From positions 62,001 to 126,000 of the forward strand of contig JAEWVR010000009.1 in the NCBI GenBank assembly GCA_023459055.1: DNA of 64,000 bases, written 5' to 3'. The translations under genes were made by a program, and so were the position numbers. Every line of letters starts with the position of its first letter. Position 1 is the stretch's first letter. Positions 1-10,025 of this stretch are shown piece by piece. This stretch comes from Fibrobacterota bacterium. Lineage in GTDB: Bacteria > Fibrobacterota > Chitinivibrionia > Chitinivibrionales > Chitinispirillaceae. The notes under the pieces are model-generated. The model ran no database searches and was not told where the DNA came from. It saw only the letters and a list, made by a program, of their open reading frames with translations.

Positions 1-1
1 T

Positions 2-886
2 AATTCAACCATTAACAACTGTACTGTATCTGGAACAGTATTAGGTGAAATCGATATAACCGGTGGTTTAATCGGCAGGTCAATAAATTCGACAATATCA
101 AATTGCCACAGTACAGCTACAGTATCGGGAGGAAATGGTACCGGTGGACTGATCGGCACATTTTCAAAAGGATCTCTGGAAAAAAGTTCATGCGTGGCAC
201 AGGTTAAAGGTGTAATGGAAACCGGGGGACTTGTGGGCATTGTTGGCTCCGGGAGCGTTATTCGTAACTGCTTTCATCAGGGAACAGTTCGGGGTAATTA
301 TAGTGTAGGTGCATTGTTCGGGGTTATTTTCAGTAATGTAACCGTTAAGCATTGTTACAACTCGGGTTTAACTCTGGATGAGAGTATGTATGATACATCT
401 GGATTGTTTGGTAATTTGGATACAACAGGTACAGTTCTCGAATCTATTCATTGGGATGCTACAGTAGCGCACCTGCCCAAAAGTTATCAGGGAAGTAATA
501 ATCCAGGCAACACAACAAGCAAGATGTATCAACAAGCAACATATACAGGATGGGACTTTGATTCAGTCTGGACAATTGAAGAGGGAGTTGGATACCCTCA
601 GTTGCGTCAAAACAGTGGCGTTATGAACGTTCGGCAGAAACGCTCATCTGCTGCAGTTGTTCCTTTTACTATTGTAATTCAAAACAACCGGTTACTTATT
701 ACTGAGAAACTATATTGCCAGGTAACCATAATGAATTTACAAGGAAAGATCTGTATTAATGAACAGGCTACCGGGTTACCACTTCATGGTTTACCGAATG
801 GACACTATATCGCAATTGTCAAAGAAATGAAGAATGCAACGTATACACTCCGGGAGATGATTGTACCGTTTACACTTTTCAGGTAA
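2..886 (+). CDS. GLUG-repeat secreted/surface protein, 3' part only
   Basis: The frame is open from the first bases of the window, so the gene starts upstream and only its C-terminal ~294 residues are seen. At least three GLUG-type repeats are visible, each with a GGLIG/GGLVG core (TGGLIGR, TGGLIGT, TGGLVGI) followed by a short hydrophobic strand and a C-x-(N/S) turn; GLUG repeats (PF07581) form beta-solenoid stalks of adhesins and peptidase-like surface proteins. The last ~85 residues (after NVRQKRSS) look like a type IX-like C-terminal sandwich: hydrophobic strands, a NLQGK motif, then GLPNGHYIAIV. I infer an exported surface protein. It ends just before the IS1380-like element, which does not interrupt it. 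Confidence 0.75.
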   Translation, partial: NSTINNCTVSGTVLGEIDITGGLIGRSINSTISNCHSTATVSGGNGTGGLIGTFSKGSLEKSSCVAQVKGVMETGGLVGIVGSGSVIRNCFHQGTVRGNYSVGALFGVIFSNVTVKHCYNSGLTLDESMYDTSGLFGNLDTTGTVLESIHWDATVAHLPKSYQGSNNPGNTTSKMYQQATYTGWDFDSVWTIEEGVGYPQLRQNSGVMNVRQKRSSAAVVPFTIVIQNNRLLITEKLYCQVTIMNLQGKICINEQATGLPLHGLPNGHYIAIVKEMKNATYTLREMIVPFTLFR

Positions 887-917
887 TTCAACTTTGTTAT
901 TATTCCGGCAACTTAAT

Positions 918-2662
918 ATTACCTAAATTGAACGATACCTTGACATAAAAAAACACCCTTTGAGGCGTTTCATGCAGTAGATTATAGGTTGCTGAAGCTT
1001 ATAAGCTCTGAATAATAACGACACTCAAAAGGTGATAAGATGAAGATAGGTTCTGACAGAAAAGAAAGCAAGATCAGTGGTGTTGAAATTACTTGCGACA
1101 CCCTTTCCGGACGAGGTGGGTTGAGTTTTTTGTTGCGATACATTGATAACACTGGTGTTTGTTCTTTGGTAGAAGAAAAATTCGGCCATCTGCGCAAAAG
1201 CAGCAAAGGAGAATTGATCAGCGAATGTGCCCGCCAGTTTATGGCATTTTGCATGGATGGTACCAATCACTCAGTTGCACGGTTTGATGAACTAAAAAAA
1301 GATCCCGGATATGCAGCTGTACAAGAGCGGACTGTTGCGGAGCTGCTTAGTACGGCATCTGTAAAACGCTTTTTTGGTAAATTTAACGGTACTACCTATG
1401 CATCATATCGGACAATACTCAATGAACTCTTTGTCTGGCGACTTAAGCAAGAGAAACCAAAAGTCATCACCTTGCATCTTGATACGATGGTACTCGACAA
1501 TAATGATGCAAAGGTACGTGAGGGGTGCAATGTCACATATAAAAAAGTACTCGGTTTTCAGCCCCTTCAGATCAACTGGGGCCCGTATATTGTTGATATG
1601 CACTTTCGAAGCGGTGAGAAGCACTCAAACCATGGTAATGATGCAAAGAATGCTGTTGCCCGATTGGTAAAGCTTATCAGAAGTCGGTTTGATGAAAATG
1701 TACCAATCATTATCAATGCAGATAGTGGTTTTTTATCAGATGAGAATTTGCTGTTCTTTGAGAATGAACTAAAGATCAAGTACGTTGTTATCGGAAAACT
1801 CTATGCATCAGTGTATGATGCTCTGAAGGCAGCAGGTAAAATCAAAAGTGGACGAGTAAGCGCAAAACGTGCATCATGGGTATGCTACGACTTTACAAGT
1901 AAACTTGATCGGTGGAATACATCCCGTCGTACTATACTGACAACTCTTGTAGCCGAAGATGAACAGTATGTACTTGAGGGCATCCGTGATACGGTCATGT
2001 ATACCAATCTTGGAAATAATGACCTGATGGATTGTGTACTGCATATGCGTCAACAGAGTGAACTGATGAAGACAGAGGGTATCGTGAAACTTGCGCATCA
2101 CAATGGCGAAGAAGAACTCAATCACCGATCAATCAAAGTGTTTATGGGGAGTGAACACTTACCCTTTACAAAATTTGGTATGAACGGTGCATGCTATGCA
2201 CTGATGGTAATCAGTCACACTCTTATGGAATCGTTTCGCAAAGATGTTGCAAGTAAAGTCCTACCAATTCGTTGTTACGCAACACGGGTACGTCGGGAGA
2301 TAATTGATATCGCAGTAAAAATCGTGCGTACCGGACATCGAACCATTTTGAAGACTACTCGTGCAGTGTGGGACAACCTTGATATAGGTAGTTTATGGGA
2401 TCGGTGTAACAGTCAACTTGCAATAACTTGATACATCGTCAATTCCGAGTTGTTATGTATAGGGTGAGGTAGCTCTACACGTGTGCATTTGTCAATTTTT
2501 TGCGTAGAGCAATCTGAAATCTCAACAAAAAATCTTGCCTGACGTAATTTTCGGGACTACAAGTCTTGCCGTACAGTCAAAACTATTTTTCAGAACTGGG
2601 TAAAAGTCGTTTTTAGATATAAAAAATCGTTTTCGGTCAAACAATCGTTCGATTTAGGTATT
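918..2662 (+). mobile_element. IS1380-like insertion sequence, approximate limits
   Basis: The element carries one DDE transposase gene. Candidate imperfect terminal inverted repeats are at 918-936 and 2644-2662, matching at 17 of 19 positions. A second shared block, TCCGRCAACTT, lies just outside each repeat (about 904-914 and, in reverse, 2680-2690) but at a different distance, so the true ends could be further out. The length of about 1.7 kb fits the IS1380 family. I could not identify a target duplication. Confidence 0.55.
1040..2431 (+). CDS. IS1380-family DDE transposase
   Basis: The 463-residue protein resembles IS1380 transposases (DDE group 1, PF13701). It begins MKIGSDRKESKISGVEIT and has the early GGLSFLLRYIDNTG segment typical of the family's N-terminus. 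The first acidic catalytic site is likely the Asp in TLHLDTMVLDN, the second the Asp in IIINADSGFLSDENL, and the third the Glu in a C-terminal helix after the HYN-like region. The start ATG has a good Shine-Dalgarno sequence (AAGGTGAT). The frame is full length with no stop, so the copy may be active. The family call rests on overall pattern, not a search. Confidence 0.85.
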   Translation: MKIGSDRKESKISGVEITCDTLSGRGGLSFLLRYIDNTGVCSLVEEKFGHLRKSSKGELISECARQFMAFCMDGTNHSVARFDELKKDPGYAAVQERTVAELLSTASVKRFFGKFNGTTYASYRTILNELFVWRLKQEKPKVITLHLDTMVLDNNDAKVREGCNVTYKKVLGFQPLQINWGPYIVDMHFRSGEKHSNHGNDAKNAVARLVKLIRSRFDENVPIIINADSGFLSDENLLFFENELKIKYVVIGKLYASVYDALKAAGKIKSGRVSAKRASWVCYDFTSKLDRWNTSRRTILTTLVAEDEQYVLEGIRDTVMYTNLGNNDLMDCVLHMRQQSELMKTEGIVKLAHHNGEEELNHRSIKVFMGSEHLPFTKFGMNGACYALMVISHTLMESFRKDVASKVLPIRCYATRVRREIIDIAVKIVRTGHRTILKTTRAVWDNLDIGSLWDRCNSQLAIT

Positions 2663-3255
2663 ACTCACAATGTAACGAAAGTTGTCGGATTTCTTAATAA
2701 AAATGGCCCATTGTTAATAACCGTGGGGAAATAGTTAATTGCCGGAGTAACAATATACATTTAACTTTATTTCTTATGGAGAATTCAAATCGTTTTTCTG
2801 TTGTTAACTGTGAACCTGTTGACAAGTTTCTATTGAACATCAATCCGTCAAAGTAAAAACACGCACAATACTTTTCCGTCAACCCTTAAAGAATTCAATA
2901 ACCATTGGAGAAACCGGTGTTACAAACATCACTCCATAGAAACCAACTATGGGATTCTTAAATTTTGTATAGAACATGTGATCAGTTCGCAAAAAGACCA
3001 GTGATCCGGCAAACAGTGTTACCTTTGGAAGTACCACACGTTTCTCATCCCGTAAAAACACCACTCCCGCACCCCCGCCTCCGATTAATGATGAGTATAT
3101 TATATTACTTTAAAGATTTTCACTATGACGCTATTATGCAAAGTGAAATAACCAAATGGCTGAACCCATCTTTTTGAAAACACAGATGGCAGGTTCCATT
3201 TTAGTAAAAACCACTAATCAAGATTTCCATTTTTGGACATTTTACGATACCAACT
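2663..3255. other. Gene-free stretch between IS and protease gene
   Basis: Only short, unsupported open frames are present. A minus-strand frame from about 3091 to 2879 contains a GGGGAG run followed by hydrophobic residues (VVFLRDEKR, TLFAGSLVFL). It could be a remnant of a small membrane protein but has no convincing start or RBS. No RNA gene or clear terminator was seen. Confidence 0.4.
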
Positions 3256-4611
3256 TCAGTCAAGCAGAAAGTTTAGAATCGGAGTTATGTTTTGGTAATC
3301 TTTCTTTATCAATTCCGGATGTATTGCTTGTAAAGTACCATTATTACAACTATACGATTTTTCAGATATCTCCGAATATGCAGCTAATCCAGCAATTCCT
3401 GAGACGCCATAACCCCATTGAACGGGACCAACATTGGAAAATGAAAATCCACCAATAGCTCGTGAACACCAGGAATTCCCAAAATTTTCTGCCAGGACTT
3501 CATTAGTACCCAATGGTCCTTTAGGGTCTTGCCATGTAACAGTTCGGTTTAACTCCGAAACCCAGTTGTCCCAGGAATTAAAACTGATCATTGTAATATA
3601 ATGCGGCCACCCGATTCCCCTAGCACCATATTCCAAAAACTGAAACCCTCCATTACCACAGTCTTTACCCCATGAATTCTTAATAATCCAAGCGCCATTC
3701 CCTCCACAAGCATTATCATCCCAACCAACAATTGTGACATTGTGATTTTCATCCCAAATGCTTTTTTTACCTCTTAGTTCAGTTTTACTTTTATCATCGT
3801 TATTAACGACGATTGAAACTATTACACCACTTTTTCTAGTAAAGAGGATGCTCTTGATTGCGAGTTTCTCTGCAACAGTTGTTAAAAAATAATCATTTGC
3901 AACCAGATATTGAGTTAGAGGATCAATATCACCTGGAACGGCGACATAGTTTACAATTTTAACTGTCGGCTTTGAACATCCTTCTTTATTTTGCTCCATA
4001 GGTATTTCGTAACCACCCATACTCGCAATCTTTAACATAACCGGTGCGGTCTGATTAAGACTATTGTCCATATCAAATTTCTTATATAATTCCTGTTCGC
4101 AAAGATTTACATCGTAATCAGATTCCGGGAGGGTATGCATCAGTCTTTTTTTGACTTCAACTTCCAATGCTGCAACAATAGAATATGGAACACATGTATT
4201 TCCATCCTGATCATCAACATCTGATATCAAATGATAATCACGTAAATCAAATTGTACAGGATATGGATCTGGTGTTACCCAGGTAATAAACTTATCCGCA
4301 ACATCCATTGTTATGTCTGTTGATTTTTCTGCAAGATACGTGGAACTTACAGTGGTCACATCGCCAGTCAATATAGCCGTCATTGCAGTCACAGGATTAT
4401 TCTTTATCCAATTCCATATTTTGTTGAAAAATCCTCCTGATTTCGCTAAACCTCCCGATTGCTCTTGCGGAAAACTTTCAATCACATATGGTTTCCAATA
4501 ACTCTGAAGGACTTCCATACTTGGTGACTTTGTACCTTGTGCACTTATCAAACAAACTACAATTAGTAAAAATTGTATTACTTTAAACTTATTCTCATGC
4601 AGATTCTTCAT
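3256..4611 (-). CDS. Secreted papain-like (C1 family) cysteine protease with LLD tail
   Basis: The 451-residue protein has an N-terminal signal peptide (basic start, then VIQFLLIVVCLISAQG). A propeptide-like region precedes the catalytic domain, which starts near residue 118 at QFDLRDYHLISDVDDQ. The catalytic Cys is in NTCVPYS (~139), replacing the usual CGSCWAFS; the His is in NHNVTIVGWDD (~288) and the Asn in IIKNSWGKDC (~309), so the triad is complete. The divergent Cys motif resembles bacterial C1-like enzymes. The protein ends NITPILNFLLD, the same short hydrophobic tail found on four neighbouring exported proteins. Each gene in this run has its own AT-rich leader, so they are probably transcribed separately. 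Confidence 0.85.
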   Translation of the reverse strand: MKNLHENKFKVIQFLLIVVCLISAQGTKSPSMEVLQSYWKPYVIESFPQEQSGGLAKSGGFFNKIWNWIKNNPVTAMTAILTGDVTTVSSTYLAEKSTDITMDVADKFITWVTPDPYPVQFDLRDYHLISDVDDQDGNTCVPYSIVAALEVEVKKRLMHTLPESDYDVNLCEQELYKKFDMDNSLNQTAPVMLKIASMGGYEIPMEQNKEGCSKPTVKIVNYVAVPGDIDPLTQYLVANDYFLTTVAEKLAIKSILFTRKSGVIVSIVVNNDDKSKTELRGKKSIWDENHNVTIVGWDDNACGGNGAWIIKNSWGKDCGNGGFQFLEYGARGIGWPHYITMISFNSWDNWVSELNRTVTWQDPKGPLGTNEVLAENFGNSWCSRAIGGFSFSNVGPVQWGYGVSGIAGLAAYSEISEKSYSCNNGTLQAIHPELIKKDYQNITPILNFLLD

Positions 4612-4817
4612 AGATTGAATTACACCTTTCTTGTTTGTATACTTTTTATATAATCTGATATCTTTGCATTATAAATATGTCAAGCTGTGATTGATTTACT
4701 TAAAGCAAAACTATACACGTGGGTACAATACATACATACAACTTGTTATACTGTAATTTACATAAGATTTGAAATGGTTGCAGTCATTGCTTAAGTGAAA
4801 CTAATATCAAATACTGC

Positions 4818-6212
4818 TTAATCAAGTAATAGTTGCATCAAAGATTGAATATAATTTTCTGTACGACGAGTGAAATCAGTCACAGGTAAATATGAATCAT
4901 TACCACATCCTGTGTATATATACTCAATTACACTCCATTTATTATCTGGCAAGTTTGGGTCATAAGTATCGACCCATGCAGCCGCACAATACCCTAAACA
5001 GTTGTTTCGATAGTTATGTGATGTACTTGAATATTCTTTAATCTGGTTCTTTGAATCATTTCCGTTTTGCAAGGCACCACAATACATAACTTTAAATCCT
5101 CTTGATACAAAACGGTTAATTGCTTCATTGCTATTATAATCGGATCTGGTCAGAAAGTCAAGTGGATTGTCAGCACGCTCAACTTTGCCATGATAATTCC
5201 ATAAAATTGGAATTATTCTTTCTTTAACTTTTGATTTCTGAGATTCGGTAAGCCCAGGCAAATCTATAGCTCCGCTTAAAGTGATTTTATCACCATATCC
5301 CTTTTGTATCCAAAGGGGAACACCTCCCCAACTTTGATTGTCATAAGAATCGCCATAAATCATTATCTTTACATTTGTACCATAAACCTGCTCAGCTTGC
5401 GATACTCTTCGGTAAAGCTCATCAGCCAATAGCATTTGATAAGCAGACTGCGTGCTCAATCCTGCATTAATTTTTGTTTGGATATAATTGATATCAGCCT
5501 GAGACGATTCGCCACGTGCTAAATTGCCTTTATACGGATACGCTGTCTCGCACTCTGATCCAATACCTGCAATTATACACCAATTTAAAAATTGTGGTTC
5601 GTCATGACCAATGTGAATGAATTCAAGAGGGTAATTGACATTCGCATCTGAAAATCCCTGCTTGATTGCATCGAATACTTCAATAATACTTTTATCAACT
5701 CCGTTTGGTTCAGGTGCCCAGGAATTACTTCCCTCATTAACTGTGGAAAGATTATCTGTATAATTACATATAGCGTTAGTAACAAGTTGCGGATTTTCTC
5801 TATTGCATGTAATTGAATTAATTCCAATATCTGGATTTTCAAAGTCCCGAAGTGTTTTCCATCCCAGGGACCATTGAGAACTCATCTGAAACATTGGGAT
5901 TAAACGCATCTCCCGTTTACTTAGTAAGACACATGCATTTTTAACATCATTACCTAAATTGTTATAAACATCTTTATTTCCAACAATATTGTCAGTAATC
6001 CTAAAATCGAATTCAACAATAGCATAATTATACCTGTTTTTAAATGCACGTTCAATCAGTGCATCGCAAAGCTGCCCATTATTACAATATAGTGCTCTAA
6101 TTGAATTATGTTCCATTGTAGAAATGTAATTTTTAGATGCAGCACTTAGATTCATTGCGTTTGCAAATAAAAGCGATACTAATGAGAGCCTTTTTGTAAA
6201 TTTTTGTAACAT
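4818..6212 (-). CDS. Secreted GH20-like glycoside hydrolase with LLD tail
   Basis: The 464-residue protein has a signal peptide (KRLSLVSLLFANAMNLSAA). The central region resembles a GH20 TIM barrel: an Asp-Glu pair occurs in FIHIGHDEPQ (~residue 200), equivalent to the H-x-G-x-DE catalytic signature of beta-N-acetylhexosaminidases. Further barrel-like strands follow (VKIMIYGDSYD, IIPILWNYHG, FKVMYCGALQNG, AAAWVDTYD). It lacks an obvious GH20b N-terminal domain, so the substrate is uncertain. The C-terminus is NYIQSLMQLLLD, matching the tails of its neighbours. The start has weak Shine-Dalgarno support (AAAGAGC). I infer export and glycan cleavage at the cell surface or outside it. Confidence 0.65.
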   Translation of the reverse strand: MLQKFTKRLSLVSLLFANAMNLSAASKNYISTMEHNSIRALYCNNGQLCDALIERAFKNRYNYAIVEFDFRITDNIVGNKDVYNNLGNDVKNACVLLSKREMRLIPMFQMSSQWSLGWKTLRDFENPDIGINSITCNRENPQLVTNAICNYTDNLSTVNEGSNSWAPEPNGVDKSIIEVFDAIKQGFSDANVNYPLEFIHIGHDEPQFLNWCIIAGIGSECETAYPYKGNLARGESSQADINYIQTKINAGLSTQSAYQMLLADELYRRVSQAEQVYGTNVKIMIYGDSYDNQSWGGVPLWIQKGYGDKITLSGAIDLPGLTESQKSKVKERIIPILWNYHGKVERADNPLDFLTRSDYNSNEAINRFVSRGFKVMYCGALQNGNDSKNQIKEYSSTSHNYRNNCLGYCAAAWVDTYDPNLPDNKWSVIEYIYTGCGNDSYLPVTDFTRRTENYIQSLMQLLLD

Positions 6213-6478
6213 TTTATTTTCAAGCTCTTTTTGTTTATGGTCTTTCGATTGTTTTTAATTAGTATTTTAAATAGTACCTGTAATCTCAGACTTCACTAAC
6301 CACGATCAAAAATCAAGATTTACGATGAGTCTTAGAGGCGCTACAACATCATCTTTGCTGCTTTATGTTGAATCGTAAAGAAGGCTGGTTCCAAGTTATA
6401 ATGGATTTGTAATTATTATTACAATTAAAATCATTTTTCATGAAACCACCATTTAAAATTAAATGCGAATACAACCAA

Positions 6479-7750
6479 TTAATCAAGTAATAAATTTACA
6501 ATTGGTATTAGACCTTTTGAATACTTTCTATAAATTTTTACCAGGCCCTCATTGTTTGATCTACCAGGCAAATTTGAATACTGTTGTATTTCTTCTATAG
6601 AAGTGTTTATATTTTCTGCAGTTCTTTTCCATCTTCCTGAGGATATTCTTGATAGTGGTGGTTTCTGATATGTTGCACTGGCACATTTCGGAATCCATAC
6701 TGCAGCTGCACATACGTCATCTACCCATCCCAAATCTGCACTTCTTCCCCAAAATACTGGGTAATAGAACGGATCGTTACCAGAATCTTCCAAGACATAT
6801 TTAATATCGAAATCTTCCGGATACAGGATTTTACCTTTTCCATCAACAGATTCTGGACAACCAGTTTCAACATCTGAATATTCACCTGGATAAGGGAATA
6901 ATCCATGACTGCCAGTTCCTTGCATTGCAAGATGATTTGCATAACCACCAGAATAAAGCACTGGATGGTTACCAATTAAGTCGAATCTTCCTTCTTTACT
7001 TGAAAAAGAAACATATCGATGATGAAACAAATAGTCCATTTTGTCAACAGTAGTACGATCATTTTTATTTACATAAACATTTACATTTTCCCAATCACCT
7101 TCATGATCATTTACATAATCATTAAATGGTGTAAAGTAATAATACTGAATTATATAATTTTCTGTATTCTCAAAAATAGTAGCATATACTGTAGGTTTGT
7201 AATTATTACAGTATTGATCATATGATTGTTTCCAAGCATTAGGATTATCACCAGGCCAATCAAAAAACTGATAGTAAGGATACCCATATAGCCCCTGCCC
7301 TCCACTACAAAAAGGATGTGAACTGCAATTTCCAGGAGATGGCAAATAACTTTTCATTTTGTATAGTGGCTCTTTACATGAAGGATCATCATTTGTAAGA
7401 CACAATTGACTATTTGTAATATTTTTTGCACTTCCATTTGTCCAATACATTCTTCCTACAGGCAATAGGTTGTGTAATATATCTTTTCCCCCAAGACCAT
7501 GATTGGAAACAAGTGTTTTTCCATTAAAACTGGTTAGAAGGATTTGATACTCTGCATGATCAATCATAATATCGAGTGGTTCCGGCTCAATCTGATTGCC
7601 ATTACTGGTAACATCCCTACTATCAAGAATCAATATTGGTAAATGTGTTTTAATAATCTCTCTTTTTAAATCATCTGTTATACCATGCACTGTGTATATA
7701 CAACTTATTATAAATAACAAAGCAATAAACTTTTTTTTGTAAATCATCAT
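6479..7750 (-). CDS. Secreted Vps62-like (DUF946-like) protein with LLD tail
   Basis: The 423-residue protein starts with a signal peptide (KKKFIALLFIISCIYTVHG). The middle matches the pattern of Vps62-family proteins: aromatic strands IIQYYYFTPFND, the signature HEGDWENVNVYV (~residue 212), then GTGSHGLFPYPGEY, which corresponds to the SHG-x-x-PGEH turn. The family is known mainly from fungi and plants, with scattered bacterial members; its biochemical role is not established. The tail reads KGLIPIVNLLLD. A Cys-rich segment (CSSHPFCSGGQG) suggests an oxidising, extracytoplasmic location. Family assignment is by motif only. Confidence 0.6.
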   Translation of the reverse strand: MMIYKKKFIALLFIISCIYTVHGITDDLKREIIKTHLPILILDSRDVTSNGNQIEPEPLDIMIDHAEYQILLTSFNGKTLVSNHGLGGKDILHNLLPVGRMYWTNGSAKNITNSQLCLTNDDPSCKEPLYKMKSYLPSPGNCSSHPFCSGGQGLYGYPYYQFFDWPGDNPNAWKQSYDQYCNNYKPTVYATIFENTENYIIQYYYFTPFNDYVNDHEGDWENVNVYVNKNDRTTVDKMDYLFHHRYVSFSSKEGRFDLIGNHPVLYSGGYANHLAMQGTGSHGLFPYPGEYSDVETGCPESVDGKGKILYPEDFDIKYVLEDSGNDPFYYPVFWGRSADLGWVDDVCAAAVWIPKCASATYQKPPLSRISSGRWKRTAENINTSIEEIQQYSNLPGRSNNEGLVKIYRKYSKGLIPIVNLLLD

Positions 7751-8008
7751 AATCTCAATTTGATAAAGTAAAATGGTTGTAGTTGTATCATTTTAATAGA
7801 ATTATTCATTTAATGAAATTAGTTGCTATTTCTATAATTTTCCTTTAATTTTTAGTTTTAACTCTCCTTTTCCAATTAATTATATTTACAGTAAGGAATA
7901 TATTCTTGCTTGATTTGATTTCTATCTTACAATTTAACTTATATAGTACATCATAAAATATGGAAATCATTTATTATTGTATTGATGTCTTTAAAAAATT
8001 CTTTATTA

Positions 8009-9607
8009 CTAGTCTAAAAGATTTATTATAATCGGTAATAAATCAGATGCTATCACTTTGTTGATCTTAGGTGTGTTGTCTTCCACAATTTCTTTAATGA
8101 ATGTAAGAATTTCACCGTCCATAGCAGACATATGGTCATTACCATTTGCCTTTACATATATTTTGTCAAATGGCGAATGTTCTGCCATTTCTTTATATGT
8201 TAAGTTCCTATTATAAATCCCCTTTGTTTTTGCATAATTCATGTTTTGTAAATCAAGTGCAGACTCTAATGGGACTAAAACTGTTTTATTAGAATATCCG
8301 GGTTTCATACTTAACTGGTTATCAATATTAGGATTATAAGAAAAACTACCTTGATTAAGATCTTGAATATCACTATAAATGTGATAATTAAAAGTTGTGA
8401 AATCTGCAATATATTGATCTGGTACATATCCATTATACTTTAGATTACCATTAGAATAACTTATTGCGTAGTTTTTACAAAGTTTCGGATAACCATATTT
8501 ATTTCCATACTTTTTAATACTTGCATAAAATTCATCATGCCAAACAGAGCTATTCTTTCGAGCAGCACTCACATTTGCATCCTTTATTGGACACCCGTTA
8601 ACAAATACACCATTTCGAACCCAGTCTTCAACTAATCCTATATGATAGTATTGTGTTTCTCTACTTGATGGTCTGGATAAAAAACCATTTTTATATTGAC
8701 GTGCTGTTCCTGTCCCACCAAAGAATGGGAAAGATGCTAAATAATCAGGGTAACTTGCTGCAATTGAATATACTGCTGCTTGCGCTGTTAAATTAATTTG
8801 AACTCCTTGCTGAGGCGCATCTAATGAAATAAATTTTTTTACAGGTAATGATATCCCTTCAGTCTCAGCTTTAGATAACGCTAACCTTCCGATAACACCA
8901 CCAAGACTTTTGCCAATTAACACAATCTCACTATACTTAAATTGTCTGACTAATTGTTGAATTATCGATACAGTGTTTTGTGCGTTAATGTAAATTGAGG
9001 CTCCAGAATCTTTCCAATCAACAATATATAAATCACGATTTGTTACTGTTCCTATCATGCGATATTTCCCCTCCAAGGCTAAACCTGAAAACTGGTTTAA
9101 CGCATCATTTCCTTCAAGGAGCAATATTGCAGTATTGGAAGAATTTGTATTAGATGCAATGAAAGGGTCTTTAGATGCAATTAACTTGTCACCCGTATTA
9201 CAACTAATAATATTCACAAATTTTTCATTTGATGCTTTAATACCGAATTTAGTATCTTTTGTAAATGTACTACCAGTCGCTTTGTTTATCATTTTAAAAT
9301 GAACTGCGTACGTATAACCTGCAGCTGCTACTTTATTCTCTTTCGTTAATAAATTCCATGTATCACAAATGTAGTATGGAATTTCATCAACAATTACAAA
9401 GTTTGGGATTTTATTAAAGTATAAAAGATTTCCAACATTATCATAAATGGATAGTTCCATATCGTAGGTACCAGTTTTATTTTGAACATAAAATCCAATT
9501 CCACTACTACTTTGTGTTGTAATGTTTAATTCTGGCGTAAATTCTGTATATTCAACCGAATATACATTCATAAAAATTAATAATAACAAACAGAACAATT
9601 TCTTCAT
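8009..9607 (-). CDS. Secreted alpha/beta hydrolase (lipase/esterase-like) with LLD tail
   Basis: The 532-residue protein has a signal peptide (MKKLFCLLLLIFMNVYS) and a strong RBS (GGAGG). Residues ~20-115 resemble a FlgD-type Ig sandwich (MELSIYDNVGNLLYF, then AAAGYTYAVHFKM). The hydrolase domain follows, with the nucleophile elbow GKSLGGVIGRLAL (~232), a KFISLDAPQQGV strand carrying a likely acid, and a late His in GNDHMSAMDGE. The layout is close to that of the 596-residue protein at 10821-12611 (LDAPQQG versus IDSPQLG), so the two are probably paralogues. It ends LLPIIINLLD. Substrate unknown; PGAP1- or lipase-like enzymes are the nearest pattern. Confidence 0.75.
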   Translation of the reverse strand: MKKLFCLLLLIFMNVYSVEYTEFTPELNITTQSSSGIGFYVQNKTGTYDMELSIYDNVGNLLYFNKIPNFVIVDEIPYYICDTWNLLTKENKVAAAGYTYAVHFKMINKATGSTFTKDTKFGIKASNEKFVNIISCNTGDKLIASKDPFIASNTNSSNTAILLLEGNDALNQFSGLALEGKYRMIGTVTNRDLYIVDWKDSGASIYINAQNTVSIIQQLVRQFKYSEIVLIGKSLGGVIGRLALSKAETEGISLPVKKFISLDAPQQGVQINLTAQAAVYSIAASYPDYLASFPFFGGTGTARQYKNGFLSRPSSRETQYYHIGLVEDWVRNGVFVNGCPIKDANVSAARKNSSVWHDEFYASIKKYGNKYGYPKLCKNYAISYSNGNLKYNGYVPDQYIADFTTFNYHIYSDIQDLNQGSFSYNPNIDNQLSMKPGYSNKTVLVPLESALDLQNMNYAKTKGIYNRNLTYKEMAEHSPFDKIYVKANGNDHMSAMDGEILTFIKEIVEDNTPKINKVIASDLLPIIINLLD

Positions 9608-9962
9608 TATAATATTCCTCCTGATTTGCTATAAGAACCTATTAGACAATTTATAAAAGTTAGACGTCGTTTCAAAGTTAGTAACAACCATTTTTTTAGA
9701 AATCATTATATATTCAATTTGAACTGACAATGAATTGCCTGTAACAGTTTGCCATTTAAATTTCGGTAATATTTTTTACTGCTATTGACAACCAATGCAT
9801 TAATTCTTCTTCTCTCTAGCGTTTTCCGATTGACCGTATTTTTTTACAGACCTATTTTACTTTCAATAATATTTGATGTTATCGTAATAACTTATCCAGT
9901 TGCTATACGTACACTCATTTTAGGTTCTGGACTTTTCAAACATTCTCGCTTAACCCGTCAAA

Positions 9963-10003
9963 GAACGAAGAGCACACCAGCACACATGGTACGCTCTTTG
10001 TTC
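9963..10003 (-). terminator. Possible terminator after the 126-residue gene
   Basis: An 11-bp inverted repeat (9963-9973 and 9993-10003, one mismatch) lies 23 bp past the stop of the minus-strand gene ending at 10026. The downstream strand is only moderately T-rich. The remainder of 9608-10025 is AT-rich with no supportable gene. Confidence 0.35.
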
Positions 10004-10025
10004 ATTTATTATTTTAATTGCATAT

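Noticed and set aside
2879..3064. Minus-strand short open frame with hydrophobic segment
   Set aside because: No RBS and no clear start; possible remnant only.
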